A stretch of 64,000 nucleotides of DNA, from contig NZ_JAOQOK010000001.1 of NCBI RefSeq assembly GCF_025961835.1, positions 2,356,001-2,420,000 on the forward strand, given 5' to 3'. The translations under genes were made by a program, and so were the position numbers. The notes under the pieces were generated by a model. That model had not been told where the DNA came from. It did no database searches and saw only the letters and a list, made by a program, of their open reading frames with translations. How positions within the stretch are numbered: position 1 is the stretch's first letter; every line of letters starts with the position of its first letter. Shown in pieces: positions 31,766 to 40,426 of this stretch. Origin of the DNA: Sphingobium sp. B2D3C (lineage in GTDB: Bacteria; Pseudomonadota; Alphaproteobacteria; Sphingomonadales; Sphingomonadaceae).

Positions 31766-32287
31766 GATGCCGATCTAGGGCGTGGCGGCGAATTCGCAAT
31801 GGCGGGAAGCGGTGGCGCAAGCTTGGTGGTTGGTGCCTAGGTCCGCATGTCCGCCACCCAACCGGCCGCCGAAGCTAGTTAGGTTATCGAGGGCGGGCGT
31901 ATTCTACCCTCTCCCCCTGAGGGAGAGGGATGCGCAGACTTGGCAGCGTGCTGCCTAGTCGAAGCTGGGAGAGGGGTATACGATCCGCTGGCTCGCGCGG
32001 ACCACCGTTACACCACCCCTCATCCAACTGCGCCTAGCCGCCTACTGGCGACAAGGCTGCGTATCCTTCTCCCTCAAGGGGAGAAGGTTGAAGACTTGGC
32101 AACAATGTCGTCCTGTTCGCTTAGACGCTTTGCTGCCGCGCAGCAGTCAGATCGCCACCGAAGCGCTCTCCTGACCCGCTATTGGCACGACCTCTGCCAC
32201 CACCCAAAGCCCCCACAATAGTTTCGCTTCGGCCTGCTAAAGCAAGCGTCGGTTGCGGGCTTGGGTGCTCGAACGCATCTACCACCC
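31766..32287. other. Intergenic region carrying a composite palindromic repeat
   Basis: No credible gene is present in these about 520 bp. Frames found here are products of the repeat and show no family features. Most of the interval (31907-32093) is a structured repeat that recurs in opposite orientation at 46261-46452. The promoter of the cob/cys operon must lie in the remaining bases before 32288. Confidence 0.6.
31907..32093 (+). repeat. Composite palindromic intergenic repeat, copy 1
   Basis: The unit starts with a CCCTCTCCCC/GGGAGAGGG hairpin, then a TGGCAGC/GCTGCC hairpin and the line GTCGAAGCTGGGAGAGGGGT. After a variable middle it continues with CATCCAACTGCGCCTAGCCGCC and ends with a CTTCTCCCTC/AAGGGGAGAAG hairpin. 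Copy 2, read on the minus strand of 46261-46452, follows the same order with a different middle segment. This looks like a small non-autonomous or RNA-structured element. Confidence 0.85.
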
Positions 32288-33088
32288 ATGGCGCACTCTG
32301 AGTCCTTTACGGCCGGCACGGTCTATCTCGTTGGCGCAGGTCCGGGCGATCCCGATCTGCTGACGGTGCGTGCTGCCCGTTTGATCGGCTCGGCGAGCAT
32401 TATCGTGCATGATGGCCTGGTCGACCCCGCCATTCTCGCGCTCGCTTCGCCGGAGGCGGAGCTGATCTCAGTCGCCAAGCAGCGCTCTCGCCATTCGATG
32501 AAGCAGGAGGCGATCAATTCGCTGCTCGTCGGCGAGGCGCTTTCGGGCCGGGATGTCGTGCGCCTCAAGGGCGGCGACCCCTTTATTTTCGGGCGGGGCG
32601 GCGAAGAGCTGGAGGCCTGCCGCGAGGCTGGTGTGCGCTGCGAGGTCGTGCCCGGCATCAGCGCGGCGGTCGGCGGCGGCGCCAGTGCCGGCCTGCCGCT
32701 CACGCATCGCGAGGATGCCAGCATCGTCAGCTTCGTCGCGGGGCAGTGCAAGGGTCTTTCCGAGCAGAACTGGGTTGGCCTTGCCGGGCCGGGTCGCACG
32801 CTCGTCATCTATATGGGCCTCGCGACCAGCCAGGATATTGCCGAGAAGCTGATGCGCGACGGGCTCTCGCCCTCGACGCCGGTCGCGGTGATCGAGAAAG
32901 CCACGCGCCCCGATCAGCGCGTGCTGCGCAGCCTGCTCGCCGATCTCGGCGATCTTGTGGCGCGCGAGGCGGTCGCGAGTCCGGCGCTGATCGTGGTGGG
33001 CGAGGTCGTGCGGCATGCCGATGCGCTCGATTGCCTGCCGCTCGGGTCATTTCACATTCAGCACAGCACAGGTGCGGGGAGCCACTGA
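32288..33088 (+). CDS. cobA: Uroporphyrinogen-III C-methyltransferase (SUMT)
   Basis: 266 residues from ATG 32288. It methylates uroporphyrinogen III at C2 and C7 to precorrin-2, the precursor of siroheme and cobalamin. The SAM motif VGAGPGDPDLLTVRA and the signature VVRLKGGDPFIFGRGGEE are complete. It is a single-domain enzyme without the CysG oxidase/ferrochelatase part. Since cysI next door needs siroheme, siroheme supply is the likely role here; the later step must be encoded elsewhere. Confidence 0.95.
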   Translation: MAHSESFTAGTVYLVGAGPGDPDLLTVRAARLIGSASIIVHDGLVDPAILALASPEAELISVAKQRSRHSMKQEAINSLLVGEALSGRDVVRLKGGDPFIFGRGGEELEACREAGVRCEVVPGISAAVGGGASAGLPLTHREDASIVSFVAGQCKGLSEQNWVGLAGPGRTLVIYMGLATSQDIAEKLMRDGLSPSTPVAVIEKATRPDQRVLRSLLADLGDLVAREAVASPALIVVGEVVRHADALDCLPLGSFHIQHSTGAGSH

Positions 33089-33092
33089 CGAC

Positions 33093-33392
33093 ATGAATAT
33101 CCTGACCGGCAATGATCTCGCCACCGGCGACGTCATCTGGTGGACTGGCCAAGGCTGGTCCATCCATGTGAACGACGCCGTGGACGTCGGCGAGAAGGGC
33201 GCGGAAATCGCCCAGGCCGAAGCCGCCGCGCGTCGCGTGAACGAAGCCTATGTGATCGACGGCGAGCAGGATGGTGAGGGCAATATCCGCCCCGCCCACA
33301 TCAAGGAGCGCATCCGCGCGCTCGGCCCGACCGTGCGCCTCGACCTGAGCCTCAAACCCGCCGACCCCAATGCCGGCAACTGGGTGATATGA
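33093..33392 (+). CDS. DUF2849 domain protein of the sulfite reductase operon
   Basis: 99 residues starting at ATG 33093, 4 bp after cobA. It shows the DUF2849 pattern: ILTGNDLATGDVIWWTG at the start and a central EAYVIDGEQDGEGNIRPAHIKERIRALGPTVR block, read in parts. The family nearly always precedes cysI in alphaproteobacteria. Function is unknown; it could be a small accessory or electron-transfer adaptor of sulfite reduction (inference). Confidence 0.88.
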   Translation: MNILTGNDLATGDVIWWTGQGWSIHVNDAVDVGEKGAEIAQAEAAARRVNEAYVIDGEQDGEGNIRPAHIKERIRALGPTVRLDLSLKPADPNAGNWVI

Positions 33393-33412
33393 TGGCGCGC
33401 CAAACCACCCTG

Positions 33413-33480
33413 CCGTTCGTGTCGAGCGAAGTCGAGACACGCCGCACCCAACGCTTCTCGACTTCGCTCGAAGCGAACGG
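33413..33480. repeat. Inverted-repeat element between DUF2849 and cysI
   Basis: CCGTTCG..TCGAGCGAAGTCGAGA pairs with TCTCGACTTCGCTCGA..CGAACGG around a loop of about 18 bases, a long near-perfect stem. A related element lies at 37813-37886. It occupies almost the whole gap before cysI in an otherwise tight operon. Confidence 0.88.
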
Positions 33481-33491
33481 AAAGTAAGACC

Positions 33492-35115
<1,624 letters not shown>

Positions 35116-35123
<8 letters not shown>

Positions 35124-35556
35124 ATATCTGTCCCTGCGTGAAGGCGGCGAGGCAGCCGAACTGCCCGCCGTGACGCTGGAGGCCTTTTCCGGCCAGAGCA
35201 ATTCGGCCGCGGTGCGTATCGAGCCGGGCGAGGACGCCCGCGAATTGCTGCCGCATCTGGACCGCGTGGCGCTGGTGGAGGTGAACTTCCCCGTGTTCGG
35301 CGACGGACGCGGCTATTCGGCGGCGCGCATCCTGCGCGAGGCTGGCTATGCCGGCGAGCTGCGCGCGGTGGGCGATGTCGCGGTCGATCAGATCAGCCAT
35401 ATGGTTCGCTGCGGGTTCGACAGCTTCCGGCCGGACAAGCCGCTCGACCCTGCGCTGGTCGAGGCAGCGCTCAACCGCTTCCCCGGCGTCTATCAGAAGA
35501 CCGTCGATCCGCGCGCGCCGATCTGGGCGCAGCGCCACGGAGCAAGCAATGGCTGA
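35116..35556 (+). CDS. DUF934 domain protein of the sulfate assimilation operon
   Basis: 146 residues from ATG 35116 (AAGGAGG upstream), overlapping cysI by 8 bp. The DUF934 core is visible as FPVFGDGRGYSAARILREAGYAGELRAVGDVAVDQ followed by GFDSFRP, read in pieces. The family is consistently linked to cysI and cysH. Function is unknown; an accessory role in sulfite reduction is inferred from the gene order. Confidence 0.9.
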
Positions 35557-36328
35557 AGCCGCTCGCCAGATCGACCGGATCGACGCCGCCCCGCGCTGGA
35601 CGCAGGCAGATGCGGACGCGTTCAACGCGCGCTTTGCGGGCGTGGATGCGGGCACGATGCTCAAGACGCTGTTCGCCGAGGATGCGCTCGGCACGGTCGC
35701 CGTCGTCTCCTCCTTTGGCACGGAAAGCGCGGTGCTGCTCCACCTCATCGCACAGGCGGACAAGAGCGTGCCGGTGATCTTCGTCGACACCCTCAAGATG
35801 TTCCCGGAAACGCTGGACTATCGCGATACGCTGATCCGCACCCTCGGCTTCACCGACAGCCGCGTGGTCGAGCCCAAGGCCGACGTGCTGGCGGCGAAGG
35901 ACGACAAGGGTCTGCGCTGGTCCTACGACCCCGATGGCTGCTGCGAAATCCGCAAGGTCGAGCCGCTGGCGCGCGCCAAGCAGGGCCTCGATGCCTGGAT
36001 TAGCGGGCGCAAGGCCTTCCAGTCCGTGACGCGCCAGAACCTGCCGCGCTTCGAGATCGAGGACGGGCGCCTGAAGATCAATCCGCTGGGTGATTGGGAC
36101 AAGGCGGCGCTGGAAGCCTATTTCACCGCGCACGACCTGCCCCGCCATCCGCTGGAAGCACAGGGCTATCTCTCGATCGGCTGCGAACCCTGCACCAGCA
36201 AGGTGATGCCGGGCGAAGACCCACGTGCCGGCCGCTGGCGCGGCTGGGACAAGGTGGAATGCGGTATCCACACCAGCTCGACGCCGGTGGCGGACCCGGA
36301 AGACCCGGCGAACCAGCCGGCGTTTTGA
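35549..36328 (+). CDS. cysH: Phosphoadenylyl/adenylyl-sulfate reductase
   Basis: 259 residues from ATG 35549, overlapping the DUF934 gene by 8 bp. It reduces activated sulfate to sulfite. The Cys pair DGCCEIRKVEPL plus the CEPC motif provide four ligands for a [4Fe-4S] cluster, which is the hallmark of APS-type (or dual) reductases rather than the cluster-free enteric PAPS type. The catalytic C-terminal ECGIHTS Cys is present. So APS is the likely substrate and APS kinase would not be essential. cysDN is not in the window. Confidence 0.94.
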   Translation: MAEAARQIDRIDAAPRWTQADADAFNARFAGVDAGTMLKTLFAEDALGTVAVVSSFGTESAVLLHLIAQADKSVPVIFVDTLKMFPETLDYRDTLIRTLGFTDSRVVEPKADVLAAKDDKGLRWSYDPDGCCEIRKVEPLARAKQGLDAWISGRKAFQSVTRQNLPRFEIEDGRLKINPLGDWDKAALEAYFTAHDLPRHPLEAQGYLSIGCEPCTSKVMPGEDPRAGRWRGWDKVECGIHTSSTPVADPEDPANQPAF

Positions 36329-36362
36329 AGGACTTATAACCGTAGCAAGCAACTCTCCTTAG

Positions 36363-36384
36363 CCCCTCCTCTTCAGAGGAGGGG
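36363..36384. terminator. Hairpin after the cys operon, possible terminator
   Basis: CCCCTCCTC and GAGGAGGGG form a perfect 9-bp stem with a TTCA loop, 34 bp after the cysH stop. It is not followed by a T-run, so it may be a transcript-end stabiliser or another palindromic repeat rather than a classic terminator. Confidence 0.5.
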
Positions 36385-36497
36385 AGAAATTGGGTGTTGC
36401 TCAGATAGTCTGTGAGGTTCCAAAGATCAGTGCTTCCCCGCCCAGCGTGTAGCCTCTAGCGAAGGACGTCAGTCTCCACCCCCAGCCGAAAGCTCCC

Positions 36498-37682
36498 ATG
36501 CCCACCTCCCCCACCCCTTATGACGCCATCATCCTGGGCGCCGGCGCAGCGGGGTTGATGTGTACGGCGGTGGCCGGGCAGCGCGGACGCAAGGTGCTGC
36601 TGCTCGATCATGCCGACGAGCCGGGCAAGAAAATCCTCATTTCGGGCGGCGGGCGGTGCAACTTCACCAATCTCCATACCGCGCCGGATCGCTACCTCTC
36701 CGGCAATCGCCATTTCGCCAAGTCGGCGCTCAGCCGCTACACCGCGCAGGATTTCCTCGCGCTGGTCAAGCGCTACGGCATCGCCTGGCACGAGAAGACG
36801 TTGGGGCAACTCTTCTGCGACGGTAGCGCGCGGCAGATCGTCGCCATGCTCCTGGAGGAATGCGCGAAGGGCGCGGTCGACATCGCCTGCGCCTGCCCCA
36901 TCCGCGAGGTCACCCATGCCGATGGCCAGTACCACGTCAACACACCGCGTGGCATCGCGACCGCGCCGGTGCTGGTCGTCGCCACCGGCGGGCCGTCCAT
37001 TCCCAAGATGGGCGCGACCGGTTTTGCCTATGATCTCGCCCGCCAGTTCGGCCTCAAGGTCGTGCAGCCCCGCCCGGCGCTGGTGCCGCTGACCCTCAGC
37101 GGCGACGATGCGCTGTTCCGGGAGCTGTCCGGCGTCTCGGCCGATGTCGTTGCCCGCACCGGCAAGACGCGCTTTCGCGAGGCGGCACTGTTCACGCATC
37201 GCGGGCTTTCCGGCCCGGCGATCCTGCAAATCTCCTCCTACTGGCGCCACGGCGAGGGCGTTGGCATCGATTTTCTGCCCGATCATCCGCGCGACTGGCT
37301 GCTTGCCGCCAAGCGCGAGGCCCCGCGCATGACCCTGCGCCGCCTGCTCCGCGCCGCGCTGGCGGAGCGCCTCGCGGACCGGTTGGCGGCCGATCTCGCG
37401 CTGGAAGCGGAGCTCGGCAACCTGCCCGACCGCGCCCTTGCCGCCGCACAAGCGCGTCTGGCGGACTGGACGTTCATGCCCAATGGCAGTGAGGGCTATG
37501 CCAAGGCGGAGGTGACAGCGGGCGGCGTCGATACCGCGGGTCTCTCCTCGCAGACGATGGAGGCCAAGGCGGTGCCGGGCTTGTACGTGATTGGCGAGGC
37601 GGTGGATGTGACCGGCTGGCTGGGCGGGTATAATTTTCAGTGGGCCTGGGCCAGCGCGCATGCGGCAGGACAGGCGGTTTAA
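36498..37682 (+). CDS. HI0933-family NAD(P)/FAD-dependent flavoprotein (TIGR03862/YhiN-like)
   Basis: 394 residues. FAD-binding GAGAAGLMCTAVAGQRG sits at the N terminus, followed by the family marks KKILISGGGRCNFTN and THRGLSGPAILQISSYW, with the C-terminal FAD segment GEAVDVTGWLGGYNFQWAWASAHAAG. The family is widespread and its reaction is uncertain (sometimes called aminoacetone oxidase family). Monocistronic, between the cys operon and dnaB. Confidence 0.9.
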   Translation: MPTSPTPYDAIILGAGAAGLMCTAVAGQRGRKVLLLDHADEPGKKILISGGGRCNFTNLHTAPDRYLSGNRHFAKSALSRYTAQDFLALVKRYGIAWHEKTLGQLFCDGSARQIVAMLLEECAKGAVDIACACPIREVTHADGQYHVNTPRGIATAPVLVVATGGPSIPKMGATGFAYDLARQFGLKVVQPRPALVPLTLSGDDALFRELSGVSADVVARTGKTRFREAALFTHRGLSGPAILQISSYWRHGEGVGIDFLPDHPRDWLLAAKREAPRMTLRRLLRAALAERLADRLAADLALEAELGNLPDRALAAAQARLADWTFMPNGSEGYAKAEVTAGGVDTAGLSSQTMEAKAVPGLYVIGEAVDVTGWLGGYNFQWAWASAHAAGQAV

Positions 37683-37707
37683 GTCCACTGCACCATCATC
37701 ACACCCA

Positions 37708-37786
37708 CGTGCTCCTGCGAAGGCAGGAGCCCAGGGCGGAGAAGCCGGTCGATTGCGCCCTGGGTTCCTGCCTTCGCAGGAACACG
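37708..37786. repeat. Inverted repeat (GCTCCTGCGAAGGCAGGAGC type)
   Basis: The left arm with CTCCTGCGAAGGCAGGAG and CCCAGGGC is mirrored by GCCCTGGG and TCCTGCCTTCGCAGGA in the right arm; each half also contains its own small palindrome. It belongs to a third palindrome family and lies in the convergent gap between the HI0933-type gene and dnaB. Confidence 0.85.
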
Positions 37787-37812
37787 AGATCAGCTACAAC
37801 CGCCGCTCATCC

Positions 37813-37886
37813 CCGTTCGTGTCGAGCGGAGTCGAGACACCCAAGGACAGCGCTCTCCGTGTCTCGACTTCGCTCGACACGAGCGG
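37813..37886. repeat. Inverted-repeat element, second copy of the type at 33413
   Basis: CGTTCGTGTCGAGCGGAGTC..GAGACAC is mirrored by GTGTCTCGACTTCGCTCGACACGAGCGG. The arms match those at 33413-33480, while the loop is unrelated. It sits 31 bp before the dnaB stop in a convergent gap and could end transcripts from both sides. Confidence 0.88.
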
Positions 37887-37916
37887 CACCTGAAGGTTCG
37901 GGGCTAGCCCCTCACC

Positions 37917-39419
37917 TCACTCATAACCATCATCCGCCCCGGCATAGCTATCGTCCGCCAGATCGGTGAACCGCGTGATCTTGGAATCGAAGTAGAGCCT
38001 CACCTTGCCGGTGGCGCCGTGGCGCTGCTTGGCGACGATCAGCTCGGAATGGCCGGTGATCCGGTCCATTTTCTCGCGCCAGGCGGCATAAGCGCCCTCG
38101 TCCTCGATCTTGGGCTCCTTGCTCATCTCGTAATAGTCCTCGCGGTAGAGGAACCACACCATGTCGGCGTCCTGCTCGATCGAGCCGGATTCGCGCAGGT
38201 CCGAGAGTTGCGGCCGTTTGTCCTCGCGGCTTTCCACCGCGCGGCTGAGCTGGGAGAGCGCGATCACCGGCACCATCAGCTCCTTGGCGAGCGTCTTCAA
38301 ACCACGGCTGATCTCGGAGATCTCGTTGACGCGGCTATCGCCGGCCTTGCCCGAGCCTTGCAGCAGCTGGAGATAGTCGACCACGATCATACCGATATTG
38401 TGCCGGCGCTTGAGGCGGCGGGCGCGGGTGCGCATCGCCGCGATGGTGAGGCCTGCGGTATCGTCGATGAACAGCGGTAGATCCTGCAACTCACGCGAGG
38501 CGCGGACGAGGTTCTGGAACTCGCTATGGTTGATCCGCCCCATGCGCAGCTTCTCGCCACTGATGCCCGACTGCTCGGCGAGGATACGCGTCGCCAGCTG
38601 GTCGGCGGACATTTCCAGGTTGAAAATGGCAACCGGTGCGCCGATCGACTTTTCCGGCGGAATGCCGTCGGCCATGTCGCGCATCCAGCGGCTGGCGGCA
38701 TTATAGGCGATGTTGGTCGCCAGCGAGCTCTTGCCCATGCCGGGGCGCCCGGCAACGATGATAAGGTCCGACGGATGCAGGCCGCCGGTGCGGTTGTTCA
38801 GCCCATCCAGGCCCGAGGTGATGCCCGAGACATGGCCCCCGGAATTGAGCGCCTTCTCCGCCATGCCGACCGCAAGCCGCGTCGCCTGCGCGAAGGTCTT
38901 CATGCTGCCGGTGTCACCACCCTGCTCGGCCACCGCATAGAGGGCCAGCTCCGCCTGCTCGATCTGCCCCTTGGGGTCGATGGCATCGGAGGTGTCGAGC
39001 GCCTTGTCGACCAGCTCCCGCCCGACGCCGACCAGCTCGCGCAGCAGCGCCAGATCATAGACCTGCCGGGCAAAATCGCGCGCGCCGATCACCGCCGCGC
39101 CGCTGCCGGTGAGCTGCGCGAGATAGGCCGGGCCGCCCAGTTCCTTGAGCGCCGGGTCGCTCTCCAGCAGTGGCTTCAAGGTCACCGGATTGGCGACCAT
39201 GTTGCGATCGACCAGCTTGAGGATCGCCTCATAGATGCGCCCATGCAGCGGCTCGAAGAAATGCTCGGCGCGCAGCTCCATCTGCACGTCCTCGACGATC
39301 CGGTTGTCGATCATCAACGCGCCGATCAGCGCAGCCTCCGCCTCCACATTGCGCGGCATACGGGCTTCAGAGCCGGGCACATCGGGCACCGGGGCAAGAC
39401 GGATCGTGTTTTCTGACAT
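37917..39419 (-). CDS. dnaB: Replicative DNA helicase
   Basis: 500 residues from ATG 39419 (MSENTIRLAP); the open frame continues upstream into a palindromic repeat, which is not credible coding. The N-terminal DnaB domain (MPRNVEAEAALIGALMIDNR) is followed by a linker and the RecA-like ATPase with Walker A GRPGMGKSSLA (about residue 220), the Walker B VVDYLQLLQG, and the arginine-finger region (RESGSIEQDADMV). It unwinds the fork as a hexamer. Confidence 0.96.
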   Translation of the reverse strand: MSENTIRLAPVPDVPGSEARMPRNVEAEAALIGALMIDNRIVEDVQMELRAEHFFEPLHGRIYEAILKLVDRNMVANPVTLKPLLESDPALKELGGPAYLAQLTGSGAAVIGARDFARQVYDLALLRELVGVGRELVDKALDTSDAIDPKGQIEQAELALYAVAEQGGDTGSMKTFAQATRLAVGMAEKALNSGGHVSGITSGLDGLNNRTGGLHPSDLIIVAGRPGMGKSSLATNIAYNAASRWMRDMADGIPPEKSIGAPVAIFNLEMSADQLATRILAEQSGISGEKLRMGRINHSEFQNLVRASRELQDLPLFIDDTAGLTIAAMRTRARRLKRRHNIGMIVVDYLQLLQGSGKAGDSRVNEISEISRGLKTLAKELMVPVIALSQLSRAVESREDKRPQLSDLRESGSIEQDADMVWFLYREDYYEMSKEPKIEDEGAYAAWREKMDRITGHSELIVAKQRHGATGKVRLYFDSKITRFTDLADDSYAGADDGYE

Positions 39420-39533
39420 GGGGGACGCATTGTCCTCTCTTCCGAGGTGCGGCGCAAGAGCCGAGGGTGCGTCCAACTGTGGAGGACTGTGGATAAGACT
39501 GGGGATGGATTTTGGAAGCGCCACCTCAACTCC

Positions 39534-39566
39534 GTCACCCCGGGCTTGACCCGGGGTCCCGCTTCT
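39534..39566 (+). repeat. REP-like palindrome, left of the GIY-YIG gene
   Basis: GTCACCCCGGGCTTGACCCGGGGTC plus the CCGCTTCT tail. Its core folds as CCCCGGG/CCCGGGG. It is the inverted counterpart of the copy at 39881-39913. The copies at 57122-57151 and, in inverted orientation, 43236-43271 and 57232-57264 belong to the same family. Confidence 0.92.
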
Positions 39567-39580
39567 CATCACATCAGCCC

Positions 39581-39880
39581 ATGGATCGGGAACGGCAGGG
39601 TGGCTGGGTCTACATCATGGCAGATCGCTATCGCGGCACGATGTATGTCGGCGTGACCGCTCATCTCGGCGCGCGCATTCTTCAGCATCGCAGCGGAACA
39701 GGATCGGACTTCTGCGCCCGTTATGGATTAGCCCGAATGGTGTGGGCGGAGCCGGGCGAGGACATCGCCCAATGCATCGCTCACGAAAAACGGCTCAAGC
39801 GCTGGCGGCGCGAATGGAAGTTCGCGCCGATCGAACGTGATAATCCCGACTGGAAGGACAGGTTCGATCTGCTGGTTTGA
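39581..39880 (+). CDS. Solo GIY-YIG nuclease domain protein nested between inverted REP-like palindromes
   Basis: 99 residues from ATG 39581. The GIY half is WVYIM, the YIG half is YVGVT, the catalytic Arg follows in LGARILQH, and the metal-binding Glu is in AHEKRLKRW; NPDW closes the fold. It belongs to the small UPF0213/YhbQ-like group without a DNA-binding domain. The left palindrome ends 14 bp before the start and the right one begins at the base after the stop. A longer start at 39512 would read through the palindrome and is not favoured. No clear ribosome binding site is present. Association with repeats suggests a role in their spread or maintenance, which is inference. Confidence 0.88.
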   Translation: MDRERQGGWVYIMADRYRGTMYVGVTAHLGARILQHRSGTGSDFCARYGLARMVWAEPGEDIAQCIAHEKRLKRWRREWKFAPIERDNPDWKDRFDLLV

Positions 39881-39913
39881 AGAAGCGGGACCCCGGGTCG
39901 AGCCCGGGGTGAC
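39881..39913 (-). repeat. REP-like palindrome, right of the GIY-YIG gene
   Basis: AGAAGCGGGACCCCGGGTC..GAGCCCGGGGTGAC is the reverse complement of the left copy with one base change in the core. It begins directly after the GIY-YIG stop codon. Confidence 0.92.
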
Positions 39914-39958
39914 GAGAGAAGAGAGATCGATCTGCCGCGCAATCCGTGGCACAAACCC

Positions 39959-40426
39959 TCACCCCAACGCCTTCACCGCCTCCAGAACCTCGGCGGCATG
40001 GCCCTTCACCTTCACCTTGGGCCACACGCGCACGATCTTGCCGTCCGCATCGGCCAGGAAGGTCGCGCGCTCGATGCCCATATATTTGCGGCCATAAAGG
40101 CTCTTCTCAACCCAGGTGCCGAAGGCCTCGCACACGCTGCCATCGCCATCGGATGCCAGCGTGACGGCGAGGCTGTGCTTGTCGGCGAAGCGCTTGAGCT
40201 TGGCGGGCGCATCCTTGGAGACCGCGATCACCGGCACGCCCAGCGCGCCGAACGCATCGACCAGCCCGGTGAAGTCGATCGCCTCGGTGGTGCAGCCCGG
40301 CGTATCGGCCTTGGGGTAGAAATAGACGACCAGCGGTTTGCCACGAAAATCCGCGAGCCGGATGGGCGCGTCATCCGCACCGGTGAGAGTCACGTCGGGC
40401 AGGGTCTCGCCTTGGCTCAGCATCAT
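39959..40426 (-). CDS. bcp: Thiol peroxidase of the Bcp/PrxQ type
   Basis: 155 residues from ATG 40426, overlapping the glnE stop by ATGA (a second ATG at 40423 follows). It reduces peroxides with a peroxidatic Cys in TPGCTTEA (about residue 46). The resolving Cys normally found five residues later in the alpha-2 helix is Ile here; a second Cys in GSVCEAFGTW (about 98) could serve instead, or it may work as a 1-Cys enzyme with an external thiol. Coupling to glnE is common in alphaproteobacteria. Confidence 0.93.
   Translation of the reverse strand: MMLSQGETLPDVTLTGADDAPIRLADFRGKPLVVYFYPKADTPGCTTEAIDFTGLVDAFGALGVPVIAVSKDAPAKLKRFADKHSLAVTLASDGDGSVCEAFGTWVEKSLYGRKYMGIERATFLADADGKIVRVWPKVKVKGHAAEVLEAVKALG

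Noticed and set aside
31940..32221. 93-codon plus-strand frame in the composite repeat region
   Set aside because: Its sequence is repeat-derived and has no independent coding signs.
39420..39572. N-terminal extension of dnaB reading through the palindrome
   Set aside because: The extension encodes the repeat itself (peptides such as PGQARG) and is not part of DnaB; MSENTIRLAP gives the standard length.
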